From assembly GCA_021397845.1 (NCBI GenBank), contig JAHSVC010000031.1, positions 868,001-932,000 on the forward strand: a stretch of 64,000 nt of DNA, given 5' to 3'. The notes beneath the pieces are model-generated. The model had not been told where the DNA came from, searched no databases, and worked only from the letters and a program-made list of their open reading frames with translations. Both the position numbers and the translations under genes were made by a program. Shown here one piece after another: positions 52,525-61,712 of the stretch; position 1 is the first letter of the stretch; each line of letters opens with the position of its first letter. This DNA comes from Areca catechu. Its lineage: Eukaryota > Streptophyta > Magnoliopsida > Arecales > Arecaceae.

Positions 52525-55500
52525 ATGACAACTAGAGCAGGAACACCGTATTCACCAATCCAAGCTCAGTCAAGTGTAGCCATGGACCAAAACTTAGGGA
52601 ATTTGATCAAAGGCCTAAATGATCAAGTGGCCCAACTGACTAAGAGTTTAACTGAGCAATTGGCCCAAACAAATCAGAATGTGGCACAAACCAACCAAGA
52701 CATGAATGAGCAGTTAGCCCACATCACTACTAGGTTGGATCAGTTAGAGGCTAGAACCCCTGAAAGCAATCATGAAGCCCAGACTGAGCCTGAGCCAAGT
52801 CTTGCACCTGAACTCGAGACCCCATTGAACCCTAGAAGGATTCCATATCAAAACCCTCTCTACGAAACAAACCCTAGGAGAGCTCCCCAAGATCAGTTTT
52901 ATGATCCAATTCCTAGAGGACCCCACCCTGGTCAAACCATCGAGCCCAACCCAAGGAGATTCCATCATGAGCCTAACTATGAACCCAATGTCAGGAGACC
53001 CACCCCAATTCACTTTGATCAAGATGACCGAACCATGAAAAACATTAGGCTAGAAGCTCCCACCTTTGATGGAATTTTAGATCCAAAGATCTACATTGAT
53101 TGGGAAGGTGAGATGGACCAGTATTTTGACTGGTTTGAGATGAGTGAAGAGCGCAAGTGTAAGTTTGCAAAGCTTAAACTTGTGCGCCAAGCTAGGTTAT
53201 ATTGGGGAAATATTGAGAGACTCACTAGACAGAGAGGTGATGTGCCCATAGTGACCTGGCGAGCTATGAAACTTAGGCTTAGGGAGAAATACCTTCCTAT
53301 GTCCTACCACCAAAGACTCCTAGATCAATGGCAAAGACTTACTCAAGGAAATAGGAGTGTCGCAGAGTACATAGCGAAGTTTGACGAATTCGTTATGAGG
53401 TGCAATGTTGATGAATCTGAGTCGGTGACCTTGTCTAGATTTAGAGCCGGACTGAGGGAAGAAATTCAAAGAGAATTGTTCATGCGAGAGGTACATGACC
53501 TAGAATTGGCCTATCAAATAGCAAGGGATGCTGAGAGATTCCATAGAGGTCCAGTCTATCGTAGGCCCGAAGCCCCTAGGACTAGTGCACCTTATCAGCA
53601 GTCAGGATCCAATCAGCCTAGATTCAACCGACTCAATCCTAATGTGCCTGTGACCCGTAGAGATGACAAGGGAAAAACACCTGAGACCCAAAGAACTCCA
53701 AACGCATGTTTCAAGTGTAACAAAGTGGGTCACTATTCTAGCAACTGTCCTAATAGAGCCCTACACAAAGGCGAAGTAGAAGAGGAAGCCGTAGAATCCC
53801 AAGGTGAATTTGAGGAGGAAGTATACCAGGCAGATGAGAACTTGGCTGAAGAGTATGAGGATGAGGAAGTCCTGGTAGATCAAGATCTGTTAGGAGTGGT
53901 TAGGTGTATTCTCACCCAAGCTAAAACCCAAGAAGATTGGCGTAGGACTAGCATCCTACAGACATTCATTAAGATAGGTGAGAAAGTATGCAAAGTCATT
54001 TTAGATAGCGGTAGCTGTGTCAATGCCATATCCACCAACACAGTTAAAAACCTAGGATTGCCCACCGTACCCCATCCTAATCCCTATAAGGTATCCTGGA
54101 TAGACTCAACCACGATTTCCATTAAGTCTAGGTGCCTAGTAACCATTCAGTTCCAATCTTACCTGGAGAAAGTATGGTGTGATGTACTTCCAATGGGAGT
54201 AAGTAGCATAATTTTAGGTCGACCATGGTTGTACGATTTTGACGTAACACTCTATGGTCGTTCTAATTCATGCTCGTTTACTCATAATGGAAAGAAGATT
54301 GTAATCCATTCTTCTCCACCTAAGAACCCCATTAAGAGAGGATCAAGCCAATTGAGTGATAAGAAAAAGGGGATAAACGTGATCACTGCTAGAGAAATGG
54401 AGAAAGAAATTAGCAATGGGTCACCTGTTTGGATTTTAACCATTAAGGATCATCAAGAACCTCTTTCAAAAGAACAACCTCAAGAAGTCAGTCAAGTGCT
54501 AGAGGAGTTCAAAGACGTGTTCCCCGATGACTTGCCCGACCAACTCCCACCTCTTAGGGATATACAACATGCGATAGACTTAGTCCCGGGAGCAACCCTA
54601 CCGAACCTTCCCCATTATAGAATGAACCCTACCGAGCACCAAGAATTACAACGTCAAGTAGGAGAACTCCTAAAGAAAGGATTCATTAGGGAGAGTTTGA
54701 GTCCATGTGCAGTCCCAACCTTACTTACCCCTAAGAAAGATGGCACATGGAGAATGTGTGTTGATAGTCGTGCCATAAATAAAATCACGGTGAAGTATAG
54801 GTTTCCCATCCCCCGCTTGGATGATATGTTAGATATGATGGCCGGTGCAACTATATTTTCTAAGATTGACCTGAAGAGCGGCTATCACCAAGTTAGGATC
54901 AGACCAGGGGATGAATGGAAGACTGCCTTTAAAACTAAGGACGGGTTATTTGAATGGGTAGTCATGCCTTTTGGGTTATCAAACGCCCCTAGCACTTTTA
55001 TGCGAATCATGAACCAAGTCCTACGAGCCTTTATTGGAAAATTTGTTGTCGTTTACTTTGACGACATACTTATCTATAGTAGGACTAGAGAAGATCATCA
55101 ACAACATCTAAGGCAGGTATGTTTAGCACTTAGGAAAGATAATCTCTATGCCAATCTAAAGAAATGTGTTTTCATGACGACTAGAGTTATCTTCCTAGGA
55201 TTTGTTGTGACCCCTGAAGGAGTATCCGCTGACCCTGAGAAGGTTAAGGCAATTGTAGAGTGGCCAACACCCAATAATATTCATGAAGTAAGAAGTTTTC
55301 ATGGCCTCGCTACGTTTTATCGAAGATTTATTAGAGGGTTTAGCACCATAGTTGCTCCTATCACGGATTGTATTAGGAAGGGTCACTTTGAATGGACGAA
55401 GTCAGCTGATAAGGCCTTCCTTCACATCAAAGATAAGATGACCCAAGCACCAGTCTTAAGACTACCGGATTTTTCTAAGGTCTTTGAAGTAGCATGCGAT

Positions 55501-57468
55501 GCTTCGGGAGTAGGTATTGGTGGAGTTCTGAGTCAAGAGAACCATCCCGTAGCATTCTTTAGTGAGAAATTGAATGAAGCCAGGAAAAAATACTCCACAT
55601 ATGATCGGGAGCTTTATGCGGTAGTGCAAGCATTAAGGTATTGGAGGCATTATCTCCTACCGCAAGAATTTGTTTTATTTTCAGACCATGAAGCCCTTAG
55701 GTTTTTGAGTTCCCAAAAGAAACTAAACCCTAGGCATGCCAAATGGGTAGAGTACATCCAATCCTATACGTTTGTCCTAAAGCATCAATCAGGAACCGAT
55801 AATAAGGTAGCTGATGCTCTAAGTCGTAGAACGTTACTTTTAACTTCAGTCAGTACTGAAGTCATAGGTTTTGAAAGACTTAAGGAGCAGTACGAAACCT
55901 GTCCAGATTTTGATAAAATTTATCAGGTTTTGCATCAAGGACCATCTAGTGATCATAATGACTATACCCTTCTAGATGGTTATCTTTTTAGAGAGAATAG
56001 GCTTTGCATCCCAAGAACCTCCTTAAGAGATTTTTTAGTTTGGGAGATACATGCGGGAGGTTTAGCTGGCCACTTCGGACGAAACAAGACTATCTTGGCT
56101 GTTGAGGAACAATTTTACTGGCCAGGTCTTAAGAAACAAGTAGCAAACATTGTAGCCCGATGTAGGACATGTGCTGTTGCAAAGCAACAAAAGAAGAATA
56201 CCGGGCTATACACTCCATTACCTGTACCTGAGTGTCCATGGCAGGATCTAAGCATGGACTTTGTTCTAGGATTACCCAAGACCATTCGAAAACATGATTC
56301 AATCTTTGTGGTGGTCGACCGGTTTTCAAAAATGGCCCATTTCATACCTTGCACCCAAACTTCCGATGCCTCTAGGATAGCCAAACTCTTTCTTGATCAA
56401 GTAGTCAGACTCCACGGGTTACCAAAAACCATTGTTTCGGATAGGGATGTCCGCTTCACAAGTTACTTCTGGAAAACCCTTTGGCACCTATTAGGAACCA
56501 GACTGAAATTCTCCACTGCCTACCATCCCCAGACTGATGGACAAACCGAGGTTGTAAATAGAAGTCTAGGGAACTTGCTGAGATGCCTAGTAGGAGAAAG
56601 TCTAGGAAACTGGGATTTGTTATTGCCACGTGCTGAGTTCGCTTACAACAGTTCGGTCAATCGATCTACGGGAAAAAGTCCCTTTGAGATAGTCCACGGT
56701 TGCAAGCCTAGGAAGCCTTTAGATCTAATCCCACTACCTATTCACACACGAGTCTCTGAGTCTGCTGAGTCTTTTGCACAGCATGTCACAAATCTACATA
56801 AAGAAATCAGTAATAAGATCAACCTGAGCAATGAAACTTACAAACACTTAGCTGACTCACATAAGAGGGCTAAAGAATTCTGTGAAGGGGATTATGCGAT
56901 GATTAGGCTCAACCCTGAACGGTTTCCCCCTGGAACCATAAAGAAGCTGCATGCCCGCGGAGCGGGACCTTTTAAGATCTTAAAGAAAATAGGGCCTAAT
57001 GCATATGTTTTGGAACTTCCACCTGATATGGGTATTAGTACAACCTTCAATGTTTCAGACCTAGTAGAATACAAAGAACCACTACTAATACCTAGTGAGC
57101 CTTTTGAGCCAGAAACTTTCACTGAGAGTGAACATATTTCCGAGTGTCCACCACCAACCTTACCTGAGCAGAGAGAGAGGATTGAGAGAATCCTGGATGA
57201 CAAAATCATTACTACCAGGAATAAGGACTATCAGCGATACCTGGTTCAATGGCAAGGTCGACCTGAGTCCGACAACTCTTGGATTACTCGAGAGGACCTG
57301 CAAAGACTTAACCCAGACTTGTTCGAGCATTACCAGGGCAAAACTGAACCATACTCGACTGGGTCGAGTTCTGCCCACCCCAGGAGAATTGGTGTGGACA
57401 CCAGAAGCCGAAAGAAACTTCACTCCAACAAGGTTAGCCTTATCCCAATTTGGATCGAAGATAATTAG
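52525..57468 (+). CDS. Gypsy-A gag-pol polyprotein with chromodomain
   Basis: One uninterrupted frame of 1,647 codons from this start. Domains in Ty3/gypsy order: helical gag N-terminus; Pro/Arg region; capsid domain around residues 170-345 (LEAPTFDG, YIDWEGEMDQYF). CCHC knuckle 395-408 (CFKCNKVGHYSSNC). Aspartic protease with D494 (ILDSGSCVNA). RT with YFDD at 844-847. RNase H (CDASGVGIGG, STYDRELYA). Integrase with HHCC finger (HAGGLAGHFG...CRTCAVAK) and core D, D, E (SMDFV, SDRDVRF, TEVVNRS). Chromodomain near the end (RILDDKIITT...WQGRPESDNSWITRED). All visible catalytic motifs are present. The frame is open from an ATG at 52447, but M-T-T-R-A at 52525 matches the B and E gag starts. The last 79 bp overlap the 3' LTR. 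It could supply proteins in trans if transcribed elsewhere. Family assignment within the chromoviruses is uncertain. Confidence 0.95.
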   Translation: MTTRAGTPYSPIQAQSSVAMDQNLGNLIKGLNDQVAQLTKSLTEQLAQTNQNVAQTNQDMNEQLAHITTRLDQLEARTPESNHEAQTEPEPSLAPELETPLNPRRIPYQNPLYETNPRRAPQDQFYDPIPRGPHPGQTIEPNPRRFHHEPNYEPNVRRPTPIHFDQDDRTMKNIRLEAPTFDGILDPKIYIDWEGEMDQYFDWFEMSEERKCKFAKLKLVRQARLYWGNIERLTRQRGDVPIVTWRAMKLRLREKYLPMSYHQRLLDQWQRLTQGNRSVAEYIAKFDEFVMRCNVDESESVTLSRFRAGLREEIQRELFMREVHDLELAYQIARDAERFHRGPVYRRPEAPRTSAPYQQSGSNQPRFNRLNPNVPVTRRDDKGKTPETQRTPNACFKCNKVGHYSSNCPNRALHKGEVEEEAVESQGEFEEEVYQADENLAEEYEDEEVLVDQDLLGVVRCILTQAKTQEDWRRTSILQTFIKIGEKVCKVILDSGSCVNAISTNTVKNLGLPTVPHPNPYKVSWIDSTTISIKSRCLVTIQFQSYLEKVWCDVLPMGVSSIILGRPWLYDFDVTLYGRSNSCSFTHNGKKIVIHSSPPKNPIKRGSSQLSDKKKGINVITAREMEKEISNGSPVWILTIKDHQEPLSKEQPQEVSQVLEEFKDVFPDDLPDQLPPLRDIQHAIDLVPGATLPNLPHYRMNPTEHQELQRQVGELLKKGFIRESLSPCAVPTLLTPKKDGTWRMCVDSRAINKITVKYRFPIPRLDDMLDMMAGATIFSKIDLKSGYHQVRIRPGDEWKTAFKTKDGLFEWVVMPFGLSNAPSTFMRIMNQVLRAFIGKFVVVYFDDILIYSRTREDHQQHLRQVCLALRKDNLYANLKKCVFMTTRVIFLGFVVTPEGVSADPEKVKAIVEWPTPNNIHEVRSFHGLATFYRRFIRGFSTIVAPITDCIRKGHFEWTKSADKAFLHIKDKMTQAPVLRLPDFSKVFEVACDASGVGIGGVLSQENHPVAFFSEKLNEARKKYSTYDRELYAVVQALRYWRHYLLPQEFVLFSDHEALRFLSSQKKLNPRHAKWVEYIQSYTFVLKHQSGTDNKVADALSRRTLLLTSVSTEVIGFERLKEQYETCPDFDKIYQVLHQGPSSDHNDYTLLDGYLFRENRLCIPRTSLRDFLVWEIHAGGLAGHFGRNKTILAVEEQFYWPGLKKQVANIVARCRTCAVAKQQKKNTGLYTPLPVPECPWQDLSMDFVLGLPKTIRKHDSIFVVVDRFSKMAHFIPCTQTSDASRIAKLFLDQVVRLHGLPKTIVSDRDVRFTSYFWKTLWHLLGTRLKFSTAYHPQTDGQTEVVNRSLGNLLRCLVGESLGNWDLLLPRAEFAYNSSVNRSTGKSPFEIVHGCKPRKPLDLIPLPIHTRVSESAESFAQHVTNLHKEISNKINLSNETYKHLADSHKRAKEFCEGDYAMIRLNPERFPPGTIKKLHARGAGPFKILKKIGPNAYVLELPPDMGISTTFNVSDLVEYKEPLLIPSEPFEPETFTESEHISECPPPTLPEQRERIERILDDKIITTRNKDYQRYLVQWQGRPESDNSWITREDLQRLNPDLFEHYQGKTEPYSTGSSSAHPRRIGVDTRSRKKLHSNKVSLIPIWIEDN
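57363..57389 (+). other. GTCGAGTTC box and purine tract before the Gypsy-A 3' LTR
   Basis: GTCGAGTTCT starts exactly 27 nt before the LTR, and GGAGAAT abuts it. It lies within the polyprotein frame (encoding part of GSSSAHPRRIG). Confidence 0.65.
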
Positions 57469-58711
57469 GTTACCTTGTATCCTTTAGTTCAAAAATATTT
57501 TATTTTGAAGAGTCATTTCCTTTTCAAGAGTCCTGTAATTAATTTTGAGTTTCAAATCAAGAGTGTTTATTGAGTCCTGTAATTACTTTTAAAATTTCAT
57601 TTCTTGTAAGTCCATTTCAAGTTTTAAAGTCTAGGTCAGTCTAGTCAGTTTAGTTGAGTTAAGTCTAATTCAGTTGAGTTAAGTCTAATCAAGTCTTAAA
57701 GCCATGAAAGCCAGCAACAAGACTCAAATTCTAGACCCCAGAATTTGACCACATGAAGAAGAGAAGACACATCAACCAAGCAAGAGAAAAGGACCATCAA
57801 CTAGGACCATTGGGCGCCACATGTCATTCTTATCCAAGTAGAAGACCACCTCACCATGCCACGTCATCAGGTGCAACTTCACCAGCCACCTCATCACCCT
57901 TTGGGCGCCAACAAGGGAGATTCAAATTCAAGGAGGTTGGCCACATCCCTCCAAGTCCTCCACCAAATCCTCCAACCCCCCCCACATCCCTCCAAACTCT
58001 CCACCAAATCCTCCAACCACCCTTGTAATCCTCCTCGATTTGGGGAGTTTTTAAATTTCAAAAGCTAGCTTTGTGAGGCTATTAAAAGCCTTGGACTCCC
58101 ATTGTAAAAGACATGGATTTTGAAAATGAATGAAATACAAGTGAAGTTTTGAAGCAAATTGTCTTGTGTTCTTGTGTGAAAGTTTCTTCCTCCACGCCAA
58201 AGCCAATTTTTTTCTCCAAGCAACTCACCATTCCAGTACAAGACGAAGGCATTGGAGTCGGCCAGATCTTCTGCAATTTCTTCTTTGTTCACAAATCTTC
58301 CCAACCTTTCTTTACATTTATCTCTTTCTTCCTTAACCTTTGATCTTCAATTGCAGGGTCCTTCGAAGTCTTTGAGTTGAGAACCGGGTTCCCCCTTGAC
58401 AATGAACTGACAGACTGAAGTCCAAGTCCAGAGTTCTGATCTTTGTTATCCAAGTCCTCCAGTCCAGAGCGTTGGTAGTTTCAAGGTATAAATCAAAAGA
58501 AGGTTGGAAAGCTCATCAAGGTAAGTCCATAATCATTAGCCCCTATTATCTAGATCTTCTTCCTTCTTAGTTTAGGATTGTGTCTAATCAAGTAAAAGTT
58601 CCATTTCGTGTAATCCTTAAGTCTTATTATGATGAGTACAATGCTAGTGTAATTAGGTTTCATTGCTCTACAAACCATAATCTAAACATTAATCATATGC
58701 TTGCCGCATCA
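57390..58711 (+). repeat. Gypsy-A 3' LTR (1,322 bp)
   Basis: TGGTGTGGACACC...TTGCCGCATCA. CTATTAAAAG (58079-58088) is a weak TATA candidate. CCTCCACCAAATCCTCCA recurs at about 57957-58015. It has the same family features as the solo LTR at 7325-8642. Short ORFs inside it are not genes. Confidence 0.92.
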
Positions 58712-59326
58712 GAGTCACTTGATCTCCTTTTTTGTACTTCCAACATAATTCAGAATAGGACAAAACCTTGTGAACTGAAAACTGTCAACCTGCAAATTTT
58801 GATTTGATCAGAGATTATAAAGAGAGTTTGAGTCCCTTGGAATTCTAGGTGTTACAAACCCTTGGAATTCTGTAACAGTAGCCATTAAAACCCTGAAATG
58901 CCCAACAATAAGTCCCATAATAATTGCAGGCATTGATGAAGCTATTTCGATTTTCAGCAGAGTCCGTCAGTCGAGTTGACTTGACTGTTCGAGTTGACTC
59001 AAGCTGAATCGCATGAGTTGACTCATTCATGAGTTGACTCATAGGCAATTTTGACAACTCTTGTCAAACAAGTTTGGAATGATTCCAAATCATTCCAATG
59101 CTAATAAATCATGAAGAAATCCCATGGTGTGTGACCTCTTAGGTTCAAATACTAAACCAGTTGCATAGGTACATTTCCAGTACCAGCCAAAGTTGCCATC
59201 TAGTAAGACACATGGCATCCTGATAGGTCGAAAGTGCAGAGCAACAAGAACCTATCGAATATGGAATACCAGTAAACTTATTCCTTTAATCTCCTAATGC
59301 TTCGGATGGCTTAGGATTAAAATGCC

Positions 59327-61698
59327 TGTAGGGTTCGGTGGCAAGGCGGAGTCGTAGATTTCAAAAATTTTTATCTTTATGAAATCTTCACCAAACCTTC
59401 AACCCAAGATCTCCTTAAAAGAATTAAAACATATAAGATGTATATATAAGATTTAATCTCAAATTAAAGTACTAACCTATATCGCTAAAATCCAAACTCT
59501 GAATCTCCACCAGGTGCCCAAATGTTCACCCTCCAATGGTGATCCACATAGAAAAAGATGAAGACAACAATTTCTTGTTCTTGGCTCCTCTTCTTGAATT
59601 CTTTTTCAAGAATTCAATTCTTGGACTTTTAGTCTGAAATTTTCTTTCTTGAAAATTTCTTTTCTTCCTTCTTTCCTCTTCTTGAATTTTTCCAAGAATT
59701 CCCTTTCTTGAATTCCTTTTCTTGAATTGAATTGGAAGAAAAATTAAGACAGGCAAAGTCTTAATTTTAGAAGGAAAAGAAGAAGAACAGTTCCTTTCCT
59801 TTTTATTTCCTTTGCCGTTCAAGACCTTCCTCTTATTCTTGTTTAGGGTCAGAGTTTCGACAGAGGATACCTCTGTAAGGGAAACAATACCCAACAAGAA
59901 CAAGGGGAAGGAGTATTCTGGAGAGGAAGAAAAGGAATCAGATATCTGAATTATCTTACATGAAAACCCCCGAGAACCCAACCCTATTTATAGATCTCAG
60001 AGGGGCGTCTTCTCAAAACAACGCAACCCTATGAAACCCCAGGAATCACGATCCCTCATTCCTCATGCATCCCCTCAATCAAAAATCATGATTCTCTGAT
60101 TTAATTTTCATTTTTTCGACGAGGAGGACTCTCGGAAAAACATCAGGAAGAATCGCGACTTTTGGTGACGGATTTGCGACCGAAAAGCGATGGATATTTT
60201 CCTTATTTTTTTTTGGCCATCAGATCCAGATCCAAGGGCGCCAGACAATGATCTAAATCGCCCCTTTTTTCAGATTTTTTTTCTCCGATGTTATTTTCTT
60301 TCTTACGCACGTGAAGATGAGTCCACGCGCATGGACTCTTCTTCTTGGCGCGCGCGGGTGAGAAAGGGAGAGGGCGGCTTGGAGAGAGGGTCTCAATGAA
60401 CTTAATTCACTTGGGTTCAGCCATGGGTTAGCCCAATGTCCTAAAATTTAAATTAGACCTTAATCTGGTTCAATTAGAACCCAATTAAGCCCAATTCGAA
60501 ACCAAATTCGAATCTGATTCGAATAGAAATTTGGTCTGCAACACATGCTAGTGTGTTTATCCTGCAAACATGATTTAATTCCAAATTAAATCCTACATCA
60601 ATTTTCTTTTGTGTGTGACCCATTGGGTTCCACACCTAGCCAGCAGTAGGTCCGAGTGCTATTTGACTTAATTCGGTTAGATCTCAACTAAGCCAATTTA
60701 GGTCAACTCAAACTAGCTCGACTCGGTCAATAAGAATCTAATTCTAATTAACTGATTTGAATTACCATAACTCAATCATATACCTACAAGACAATATTGA
60801 CGTCTAGCAACGTATCATGTCTACCCGGAAGATGTGGAATTTTGGTGGAATTACCAAAATACCCTTCAATGGTGAGTTACCAGGCAATTCAGTCCTTTGA
60901 TCAACTTGCATCCCGAATATGATTATGAATATGGATACTTGTCAAATCCAATTTCATATTCATCCCTAGCTCAATCTTTATAATGATGATTCATTAATGA
61001 ACCATTAGAAAATAACTCTAATGTTCATACTTTGAACAAAGATTTCCTGAATCCATCGTTTGAAATTAGCTGGATGCAATTTCCTCTTACTAGGGCTGAT
61101 CAATTCCATGTTGACCTACTCATAACCTCCATATACAATCCACCATAACCAGTATCACCTCGTGCATGACTCAGTGTCATGATTGATTGCGAATCAAAGT
61201 ATGGATTCATATATATAAGGTACTATGGTAGTCTCAGGTCAAAGGACCACATGCACTACTCCCACTATGAGAATTATCTATTGACAAATAGATAAGGTTC
61301 CATTAGATATTCTCAATCTGGATCAATTCAGTGAACTCATTCTCTAATGAACACCCACATCCTAGTATTAGTGTCAAACACAAGTGACTGTGAGATCAGT
61401 CACCCTCATCACAAAGCATATATAGGATGTGCTGGTCTTGCCGGAAACATTGATCCCCAACTCAATGTCCCATCAACCAGGAATATTTTAGATTAGGGTT
61501 TTAAGGCTTTAGGTCTCACTGGTATGATCTCATCATAACCCTAGAACCATAGCCCTAATATATGGGGTTCATCATAAAATCATATAGACACAGCGTATGA
61601 TGAAAATAATGCCTTTATTATAAAAAAAAAAATGTCAATTCATTGATTTTGGGATCAAAATACAATATTTCAATTGGCTTTCAGGGCACAATCTTTCA
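59327..61698 (-). repeat. Copia-3 3' LTR (2,372 bp)
   Basis: TGTAGGGTTCGGTGG...CACAATCTTTCA. It shares with Copia-1 and Copia-2 the block around GTGTGTGACCCATTGGG, the TGACGTC/ACGTATCA block at 60797-60819 and the region with CAGTGAACTCATTC. ORF 59526-59981 arises from a TTCTTGAAT-rich repeat and is not a gene. Confidence 0.9.
59984..59993 (-). promoter_or_regulatory. Putative TATA box of Copia-3 LTR
   Basis: The minus strand reads CTATAAATAG, a canonical plant TATA box, at the place equivalent to those in the other Angela-like LTRs. Confidence 0.62.
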
Positions 61699-61712
61699 AT
61701 CTCCCACTTGCA

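Larger units (their letters stand above)
48545..58711. mobile_element. Composite insertion: tandem LTR array T fused to Gypsy-A
   Basis: GAGTC lies immediately left (48540-48544) and right (58712-58716). The left terminus is the outer (U5) end of a T LTR on the minus strand (TGATGGGGGAC...). The right terminus is the U5 end of the Gypsy-A 3' LTR (...TTGCCGCATCA). The composite therefore has two inverted U5 ends flanked by a 5-bp duplication, as if integrated as one unit. The internal fusion is at 51355/51357. Confidence 0.65.
51356..58711 (+). mobile_element. Gypsy-A, chromovirus with intact polyprotein but truncated 5' LTR
   Basis: Parts: 81-bp remnant of the 5' LTR (51357-51437), PBS (51441-51452), 1.07-kb leader with both hairpins and the shared module, one open polyprotein (52525-57468) and a full 3' LTR (57390-58711). 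The remnant differs from the 3' LTR end at one position in 81, so the element is young. With U3 and R gone at the 5' side, its own promoter is absent and a normal transcript cannot be made from this copy. Confidence 0.93.
40381..59326 (-). mobile_element. Copia-F(-), old copia element with two large insertions
   Basis: On the minus strand: LTR (from 47894 rightwards, interrupted by the composite 48545-58711, then 58717-59326), decayed PBS (47881-47892), leader (47880-46696 and 43286-42704, interrupted by element M), and gag-pol (42703-40381). The 3' part is lost at the junction with F(+), with which it forms a tail-to-tail inverted pair. The outer end of its LTR cannot be placed in 58717-59326, which otherwise holds AT-rich non-coding sequence; Copia-3 follows at 59327. 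Confidence 0.72.
47894..59326 (-). repeat. Copia-F(-) 5' LTR and outer flank, split by the composite
   Basis: LTR sequence runs 47894-48544 and resumes at 58717 after the composite and its GAGTC duplication. The outer LTR end is not recognisable, so 58717-59326 may include host flank. No coding sequence is seen in either part. Confidence 0.55.

Noticed and set aside
59526..59981. 151-codon ORF in the Copia-3 LTR
   Set aside because: It arises from TTCTTGAATT-type repeats inside an LTR and has no counterpart in the other Angela-like LTRs.
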